A stretch of 64,000 nt of DNA from Paramyrothecium sp. XJ0827 (Eukaryota; Ascomycota; Sordariomycetes; Hypocreales; Stachybotryaceae), in the NCBI GenBank assembly GCA_020881915.1, contig JAJFPB010000001.1:930001-994000 (forward strand), in the 5' to 3' direction. A program made the translations under genes and the position numbers. The notes beneath the pieces were generated by a model that did not search any database, was not told where the DNA came from, and was given only the letters and a program-made list of their open reading frames with translations. Positions 56,743 through 64,000 of the stretch are shown one piece after another (position 1 is the first letter of the stretch; each line of letters begins with the position of its first letter).

Positions 56743-58281
56743 TTAGAGATTGGGTCGTAAGCTCTCACTGACTTGCTCTATCCGTCTCGCGCTGTTCGCT
56801 TGAGTTTGATCTGTACCTTTCCCACCTTGAGCCAGCAGATCGTCAATCATTAATTGGCAACAACCGAGGTATTTTGTTGGATCACACAGGGCTGACAAGT
56901 CCTCGCTGCTCAACCGATCGGTCACTGTTGGCACCTTCTCCAATGCCTCTTGCAAAGAAATGTTTCCTTCGTGCGCGTCGACGCAAGCGCGATAAACAAC
57001 TTCGTGTGCTTCTTGCCGGCCAATGTAGATTGCCAAGCCCATCATCACAGCTTCTGCAACGATCAACCCCTTCGTGGAAGTCAGGTTGGTCATCATAGCA
57101 TCACTGTTAACCTGGAGTCCAGACAGGGCGAAATCGGCCTGGTGGAGAGATCCGACCGCAGAGATGAAGGCGGTAGGGAGTGCGGTCCACTCAAGATGCC
57201 AAGGGCCCGAGGCTCTCTCAAAGTCGGACACCATTCCATCCAAGACGAGACCGGCCTGGGCGCGAAGAATTTTGGATTGAGCCAGGATGACTTCGCTGGA
57301 AATGGGGTTTCGTTTTTGTGGCATTGTTGATGATGCACCTCGATGAGGGACGTACGGCTCAGCCACCTGAAAGAATCATCAGTTTTCATATTAACTTGGA
57401 GCTCCTCCTGCAATGGGACATACCTCGTTCAATTCGTTCGATGACATGATGATGAGGTCTAGTGCAATCTTGCCCAGGCTCCCACCCACGACAGCCAAAA
57501 AGTTCACGATCTCTGCAATGGTGTCTCGTGCAACATGCCATGTGATAACAGGATCGCGCAGGCCCAGAATCTCAGCCATACGCTGTCGGACGCGAATGCC
57601 AACATCAGTTGGTCCTAATGAGGCGAGGGTCCCGGCCGCACCGCCAAACTGCACCAGAAGACATCTCTCCTTCAGTTGGGCCAGGCGTTCAATATGGCGC
57701 CTCATTCCTGCCAGCCAAACAGCACATTTGTAGCCGAACGTGATTGGAAGTGCATGTTGGAGATGTGTTCGTCCGGCCATGGGGACGTCGCGGTATGTGG
57801 CTGACATCGACTCGAGGGTGTGGGCAACGCGGTGAAGGAGTCGCTCGACGATGGCAATTCCTTGCTTCGCTTGTAGGACGGAAGCAAGGTCCATAATATC
57901 TTGCGTCGTGGCGCCCCAATGGATGTAGCCAGCTAAGAACCAGTAAGCATCTCATTTCACAATCCGGTGATGATGCAACGTACAAGTCTCCTCTGGGACC
58001 CAACTCGACATTTGCTCGACGAGCCCGAGAATGGGATACCCAACAATCTCGGCCCGCATGGCTAGCGTAGGCCAGTCAATTTTTGACACATCAGAGTGCT
58101 GTCTGATGATGGAAGCTACGCCAGCGGGGATGAGACCGTTGTCTTCCTCTGCTTGCGCAAGGGCGCATTCGGCCTCAATCAGCCTCGCCACGTAGGAGCG
58201 CTCAGAGAAACATTCTCGAATCTCTTCGGTGCCAAAGATGTTTCCGAAGAGAACTGAGTCAAAGACTGTGGCGGCAGACAT
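56743..58281 (-). CDS. 3-carboxy-cis,cis-muconate cycloisomerase-like lyase (fumarase/aspartase superfamily)
   Basis: Exons 57984-58281, 57424-57932 and 56743-57366 join in phase to 476 residues (introns 51 and 57 bp). The N-terminus (VFDSVLFGNIFGTEEIRECF) and the segments IHWGATTQDIMD (completed by splice 1), GRTHLQHALPITFG and SSTMPQKRNPISSE match the adenylosuccinate lyase / PcaB branch. The last is the superfamily signature loop with its catalytic Ser. PcaB-type enzymes close 3-carboxymuconate to the lactone in the protocatechuate branch of the beta-ketoadipate route. Many fungi use an unrelated beta-propeller enzyme for that step, so this may serve a related substrate. Divergent from an organic-anion transporter, next to a zinc-cluster regulator. 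Confidence 0.88.
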
Positions 58282-58887
58282 GTTGTCAAAGGTAGAATGT
58301 AGTCCGTAAAACGTATCTTAGCGGAGCTTTACTTGGGGCTCAATTTGGCGAGTGGGAGAGACTTAAGAAGTTTTAAAAGCGGCTCCGGAAGAGAAGGATT
58401 CGGCACCACCCGGCCCAGGATTGTCGTCTCCGCTTCCTATTTCGCGTGGCGTATCCCGAAGGCCGGTATTTTCAATCGTGAGTCGCGGCGCGGAGGGTGC
58501 GGGATAGCGGGATAACGGGATAAGCCCCACAATGGCACGGCGAAGGGGCATTCGGGGTCGCCTGAGCAGACGGCGTAACGGCGAAGCGGGATACCAACGG
58601 CGCCATTTCCAGATTGAAGAAGAAAGTTTCTCCACAATGACCGTGCTGACCGTGCCTATCCCCCAGGATTCGGGCAACCCCACGGGGCTACTCTGGGGTC
58701 GAGAAGTCCTGTGTTGCATCAAAAAACTCAAGGTCTGGAACTGGAAACGCCTCGCGACGACAGAGGTATAAAGTCTGCATGCTGCCTTTCCTTTCGTTGT
58801 GATATCCCAGTCACTGTGTCGCTCTGGGCAGTTGTGTCTCCTACAAGGAATTTGAACTCAAAGAATATTTCACCCAAGATCTGCACA
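58282..58887. promoter_or_regulatory. Divergent promoter of cycloisomerase-like and MFS genes
   Basis: 606 bp between head-to-head starts. GC-rich, with several CGG/CCG triplets (around 58376-58620) that are potential zinc-cluster binding sites for the nearby regulator; this is pattern only. Confidence 0.45.
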
Positions 58888-60593
58888 ATGCAAACACACT
58901 CTTCAGACCTCAAACAGGCCGAGAACACCGCTCCAAGCGATGTTTTCCATGATGAAGTCAGCGATAAGGAGAAGGGCCAGGCTGTCGCTGCCGGTGACTA
59001 CTCCGGTGCCGCCAAGAAGACTGATCCGGCTGAGATCAAACTTGTACGCAAACTGGATCGAATGATCATGGTAAGCGGGCATCCAGCTCAGCCACCAGCC
59101 TATCATTCCCTAACTTTGCGCAGCCGATTCTCTGGGCGATGTACTTCCTCAATTACCTCGATCGCAATGCACTTCCGCAGGCTCGCCTCAATACCCTTGA
59201 GGAGGACCTAAACCTCAAAGGCGTCGAATACAATACGGCCATTTCTATCTTGTTCGTCGGTTATATCCTCATGCAGAGTATGTTCGCAACCAATGAAGTA
59301 GCCATTTGTCGCACTGATTGACAATCCCACTCTCGCAGTTCCTTCCAACATGTTCATGACGCGTACTCGACCGTCTATTTACTTGTCCTGCTGCATGATT
59401 GCCTGGGCTGGAGTCTCTGGAGCTACAGCTGCTGTCAAGAATTACGGAGGCCTCGTCGCGTGTCGATTCTTGCTCGGTTTCGCGGAAGCAGTAAGTCTTA
59501 AGCATGCACCACAATTTTTCTCATCAGCGCAAAACTAATTGTGTTCCAATAACAGCCCTTTTACCCCGGTGCGCTTTACCTGCTCTCCATTTACTACACG
59601 CGAAAAGAGCTCGCCACTCGAATCTCCCTTCTATACACTGGACAGGTCGTGAGCACTGGCTGTTCCGGTCTCATCGCAGCGGCTACCTTCTCCACGCTTG
59701 ATGGTGTACGGGGCATTGCTGGCTGGCGCTGGCTGTTCATCATCGAGGGTAGCGTGACGGCCTTCATTGCTCTGTTTGGCTTCTTCCTGCTCCCTGACGA
59801 CCCTAGCCAAACACGCTGGTTGACTCCTGAGGAGCGCGAGTTGTGCATTGCTCGCATCAAGCGTGATACTGTTGGCCAACAGGAGCGCGGCTCGACCTGG
59901 GAAGGATTCAAGCAGGCTGTTCGAGACCCGCGAACTTGGCTCTTCTGTCTTATGCAGAACACCCACATCAGGTTCGTACATTTATGTACTTTCTAACGGT
60001 TTCTTGTGGCATATGCTGATCATTTTGTCGCTAGTGCCTGCTCTTTCAACAACTTTTTCCCGACCATTGTTCGCGAGATGGGCTTCAAGTCCACGACTGC
60101 CCTGCTGCTGACAGCACCTCCATACTTCGTTTCCGGCTTCCTGGGTATCCCCTTTGCCTGGTCATCGGGCCGTCTCAACGAACGAACATGGCACATCACT
60201 GCCGGTCTTGCACTTGCCATTGTCGGGTTTGCCATCTCGTGTGGCACCACTCAGCAGACTGCTCGATATATGGCCACATTTCTCTACGCAACTGGTGCGT
60301 ACTCTGTGGGATCCGTCATCCTCGGATGGGTATCAAACACCCTATCGCAGACACCGGAGAAAAAGTCGGTCGCCTATGCTCTCGTGAATGTGACAGCCAA
60401 TGTAGCCTATATTTACTGCGCCTATCTGTGGCCCAAGAGCGATGGGCCAGAATACATGATGGGCTTTGGAGCGATGATCGGATTTGCAGCGGTGAGCATT
60501 GCTTGTGCGTGGGCTATGAGAGTTTGGCTGGTCCGGGAAAATAAGAAGATCAGGGAGAGTGATAACGAAGTCGCGGCTCTGTACGCCTATTAA
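58888..60593 (+). CDS. MFS transporter, Dal5/anion:cation symporter type
   Basis: Exons 58888-59070, 59124-59277, 59339-59490, 59556-59971 and 60035-60593 join in phase to 487 residues (introns 53-65 bp). A polar N-terminus ends in KLVRKLDRMIM, followed by PILWAMYFLNYLDRNALPQA, the first-helix hallmark of the Dal5/allantoate and vitamin transporter group. Further marks are LMQIPSNMFMTR (restored by splice 2), RFLLGFAEAPFYPGALYLLS (splice 3) and GWRWLFIIEG. Twelve hydrophobic segments. Expected in the plasma membrane, importing an organic anion. Head-to-head with the cycloisomerase-like gene and just before the regulator, so a catabolic uptake role is likely. Confidence 0.9.
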
Positions 60594-61040
60594 GGCATTT
60601 ACTAGCTAGATGGTGTAGTGGCTAGCAGACTGGAACAATTTGAAGACAAGATCGCTTGACGATATGATACCCGCATTTCCCATTGAACCTGCGATGCGGA
60701 AAGAGCTCAGTAACAGTTACAGGCATTGTGGCCGACACAGCAAACTCCGCGCTGATGCAATGCTACGTAGTGAGTTAAGTTATTGTCTTACAAAAACCCC
60801 AGCGGATAGAAAAACCTCGGGCCAATAAATAGTCACATTCTTCCATTCCAGTCAAGCTCCGCGGCACCAGTCGGCCGCTATTCCCATTTCGCTTTAGTTG
60901 GTGCACTACCACTACTGGGTACTTTAGCGCCTCTGAATCTCGCATCTCCCCGCCATCTCTGGGCAACGGTTCCAGTCATTCGTTGTGCTTGACGCAACAC
61001 ACCTGTGACTGCAGCTGCTCCATGGATCAATCGATGCAAA
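60594..61040. other. Intergenic region with a tRNA-Glu-like fragment
   Basis: 447 bp upstream of the zinc-cluster regulator. At 60610-60624 there are 15 bases identical to the D-arm and A-box of the tRNA-Glu at the window end. No T-arm follows. Confidence 0.45.
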
Positions 61041-63485
61041 ATGTCGCAAGATCTACCAGGTGGCTCCTCGCGGATCCTCGGCCAAGTTTGGTAACGCATT
61101 TCCTGAGATCTAGGGGTTCCTGACCTGAACCCGCCAGCTAACCAGTTGACAGTGACCGATGCCGGCGGTAAGCACCTTGCAACGGAAATTGGATGGCGCA
61201 GAGTGCCACTCCGTTTTCACATCCAGATCGAAACCTCGAGAATGGACTTATCTTCTCGTTTAGGCGCAAGATCCGCTGTCATGGCGATGGAGATCAGGTC
61301 AGATCTCGTCCATCTGCTTGACAATCCTCGTGGTCATTGCTGACTTCCCATCAGTGCACCTCTTGCATTTCGGCCAGGGCAGCCTGCCGTACAACGACAA
61401 AACTACAAAGAAACCGGAAAAGAAAGAGGTGACTTTTTGCAGTCGCATATCCAATTCCGCTCCTAACGGCATAGTAGTTTTTACGAGGCTGAAGAAAATG
61501 AGCCACAACTGCAAGTTGGGCAATCTCCCGCAGCCCCTACTACATCTTTGGAACCTGTTATCATGTCCCAGATTACTCCTATAGCATTGTCCGGCCCTTC
61601 AAGCAATACGGCGATAGCTGTAAATGACCTCAGGTCCTCTAAGACTCGCGAGGTCGGAAGCCAGGTCGTTGCTCCTACTCTACAGACTCATTCGGAGAAA
61701 AGCCAAGAGCCTGTCATTGGCCACATGGGCCGACTGGTCTCGGATGGTCAACAAGGACACAAGTTTTGTGGTTCATCCACAGGTGTCCATTTCATCAGTC
61801 AAGCGGAACAGCAAATCCAGATGTTGCAAACAAACACTGAAACGTTTCCGAGTTGCGTTTACAGCCTACACCTCCTTGATCTTTGGGGCACTTCCTCGGC
61901 CGCCTTACCTTCAACCCTAATGCAAGCATTCATTGCTCGCCTGCCTGGCAACTCAGAGGCAGTAATGGCAACAGCGATAGATCTTTGGGCCCCGATATAC
62001 CCAATACTTCATAAGCCATCGATATTGGAGCATTTTAGACAGTTGCTTACAAAAACCACATACACCAGCTCCGACCTCCTTACTCTATACCAGACACTAG
62101 GGCTACTTGCTCTTGGCACTTTAGGCTGGCCAGGCAACTGCACGAAGCTGCACCGCCATTTCATATGTGTCTCGGAGACGTACTATGCAATGTCTGTCGC
62201 CCTCTTTGACAAAGTGCTGGACCAGTCGTGCCTCCAAGCACTGCAGGGCCTCCAGATACTACAGATATACTTGCAGCTCTCGTCGCGGTATTCTGTTGCA
62301 GCGCATGTTGGTGGAGTTGCAACGCGGCTGGCGCAAAACTTAGGATTGCATCGCCACTCTCAGCGCTTCAAGTTCGATCCATTGGAGACCGAGCTTCGTC
62401 GACGCGTGTGGTGGTGTCAGTACACATTCGATGTGTTCGTAGCACCCATTTTCTGAGTTGGTCAACCGAAGATCCTTTGCTGACACTTCTGCAGCTTCGG
62501 CAGTTGCTATCACGGACTGCCCCGGCTGATTCGTGACCAAGACGTCGATACCGACCCACCAACGAGTGTGGATCATGATCTTCTATCAAGATCACAGATG
62601 GCCTTTCCTTTACCAGGAGAGCGTTCACAAGTCGACACGGCATTATCTCTCTTCAAATTAGCACGAATTATGGGAGATACGCTCGAGAAGCTATACACAA
62701 CAACACGCCGGCGCGGCGGCGTGAGCAAGGTCACACGTCTTCAGGCTGAGTTGGATATGTGGGAGCGCTCCTTACCTCCCCATTTCAAAAATATTGCAGA
62801 CCAGGAGACCGATCCAACAATACTCGACCCTGATGCCGATGTTGACAGTGAGAGAGCTGTTGCAGGGAGTTCATTTCAACTCGTTTTTCTCCGCACCGCG
62901 CTGTGCATAGCCACCATTCACGCTCATCGCCCGGCGCTGGCATTCACCTCTGCGCATGCTCAATTTGCTAAATCCCTTCAAGTATGCGCAAGATCATCGG
63001 CCAATCTCATTGAAATCATGTCGGCGGGCCTTCTCTCGCCCGCGGAGGGCAGAGGACCCTTGAGCAACCCCACCGACGGCTCACAGTTGCCATCATTGAT
63101 GGCCTGCTTGCTTTACCCGAATGGCGCGCACATGCTTTGGCAAGCCGGGCTCACAATTCTGTTCGCTCACTGGAAGGGGCACTACAATGTGGATGAGGAG
63201 GTCCCGCAGAGCCAACAGGATGAAGCTCTCGTGAGACGCTGTGCAGCTGCCCTCAGGCAGCTCCCGTGTACTTCAGACGAGGCAACGGACCGCATCGCAC
63301 AGAGTGCGGATGTGCTGGACACGTTGTGTGGCAAGACCTTCTCCACTGTTGAGACAACTGCTATGGCAATCGACCAGCTGCAATACAATGTTTGGGATTG
63401 GCCGATGGCGTCTGCTCTTGAGCTCGTGAACAGCTTGGATGCGGCACCCGTTTATTTCTCCCTCGAACCGGATGCCTGGTTGTAA
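61041..63485 (+). CDS. Zn2Cys6 transcription factor with fungal-specific regulatory domain (six exons)
   Basis: Exons 61041-61090, 61153-61167, 61264-61297, 61355-61428, 61475-62434 and 62495-63485 join in phase to 707 residues. The zinc cluster appears only after splicing: CDRCRRRKIRC from exons 1-3, then CTSC and ARAAC in exon 4, giving all six Cys. A basic tail (RNRKRKR) follows. The large middle part holds the Fungal_trans domain (LWAPIYPILHKPSILEHF, VGGVATRLAQNLGLHR, LRRRVWWCQYTFDVF completed by splice 5). Exon 2 is only 15 bases. The N-terminal exons rest on splice logic rather than a long frame, so their ends are less sure than the rest. Likely a nuclear activator of the neighbouring cycloisomerase-like and transporter genes. 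Confidence 0.78.
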
Positions 63486-63921
63486 CCCCAGGTTATTCAT
63501 CTAAGTTTGAAGGACGAGCAATGAACATTTTCCGAGGCGATGATCCGAATCAGCTCCGAGAGTACACCGCGATATGTGCCTCAACCTCCAGAATGATTGC
63601 GACCAGATTGAACCAAACAAGTGGCTCTACAGAAAGTTCCTTGCCATCGGCATCCATTTGACGTCTTCGAAACAAGGAATTTCTCCAAGTGGCGCATAGG
63701 GTAGGCTCTTTTACCAGAGCCCGCATCCACGACAGATTTATTCGAAGCTGTAGCTACCTCACAGGATATTCGAGCTTGACCATTCTCAATAAAGGATTCT
63801 TCGGAACATTGGTTTAACATGGTGACCTGGTGTGAAATGAGGACTCCAGATGATAGCGTACTGGTAGAATTGTTGTGTTCTCTGTATAGGGTTCAATTTT
63901 GCCTTCACTTGTATCAATCAA
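63486..63921. other. Intergenic region before the tRNA
   Basis: 436 bp with short frames only; no gene supported. Confidence 0.5.
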
Positions 63922-63993
63922 TCCGGTATGGTGTAGTGGCTAACATCGCTCGCTCTCACCGAGCAGCCCTGGGTTCGATTCCCAGTACCGGAG
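63922..63993 (+). tRNA. tRNA-Glu (anticodon CTC)
   Basis: The 7 bp acceptor stem is TCCGGTA paired with TACCGGA. The D-arm contains the A-box TGGTGTAGTGG. The anticodon stem GCTCG/CGAGC encloses loop CTCTCAC, giving anticodon CTC. The T-arm is CTGGGTTCGATTCCCAG with a B-box. No intron. Discriminator base G at 63993. Confidence 0.97.
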
Positions 63994-64000
63994 TATGTTT

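Noticed and set aside
1..64000. CRISPR arrays, bacterial operons, Shine-Dalgarno sites or transposase genes
   Set aside because: None seen; the gene structure is eukaryotic and no direct-repeat array or transposase motif was found.

Overview
The window is nuclear DNA from a filamentous ascomycete (Pezizomycotina; probably a sordariomycete, though the order cannot be fixed from sequence alone). Evidence: short 45-96 bp GT-AG introns with CTAAC/CTGAC-like branch sites, long intergenic spaces, and families restricted to or typical of these fungi (PhiA, DUF7730, fungal NACHT/NLR, HeLo, Zn2Cys6 factor, NRPS-like reductase, SIT siderophore transporter). About 20 protein genes and one tRNA-Glu are supported. 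Exon joins below were made by hand from splice signals, phase and family conservation.

1-13 kb: the 5' part of a membrane protein (minus), a single-pass protein with a lectin-like ectodomain, an F-box-like protein, a five-exon non-RD protein kinase, a PhiA-like secreted wall protein and a DUF7730 protein.

13-23 kb: a probable metabolic cluster. An intradiol dioxygenase is divergent from an adenylation-thiolation-reductase (NRPS-like / carboxylic acid reductase-type) enzyme. Next come a short-chain dehydrogenase and, divergent from it, a monocarboxylate-type transporter, then a small secreted cupin-like protein. 25-29 kb holds one uncharacterised 1278-residue helical-repeat-like protein.

32-56 kb: the most unusual part, an island of proteins with cell-death or innate-immunity style architectures. 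It contains (i) a C2H2 zinc-finger protein sharing a 214 bp divergent promoter with (ii) an N-terminal helical plus DUF7580 protein; (iii) a HeLo domain fused to an E2 ubiquitin-conjugating fold with its Cys retained, then ankyrin repeats and a ZZ-like finger; (iv) a siderophore transporter; (v) a 13-exon, 2669-residue NLR with an alpha/beta-hydrolase module at each end around a NACHT, ankyrin and large C-terminal module; and (vi) divergent from it, a TPR-CHAT protein with the caspase-like His and Cys. The fusion of death-fold, ubiquitin, NLR and protease parts in neighbouring genes is the best candidate for an undescribed system here.

56-64 kb: a fumarase/aspartase-superfamily 3-carboxymuconate cycloisomerase-like enzyme divergent from a Dal5-type anion transporter, followed by a Zn2Cys6 regulator whose zinc cluster is split by three introns. 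This looks like a small catabolic cluster. A tRNA-Glu(CTC) closes the window.
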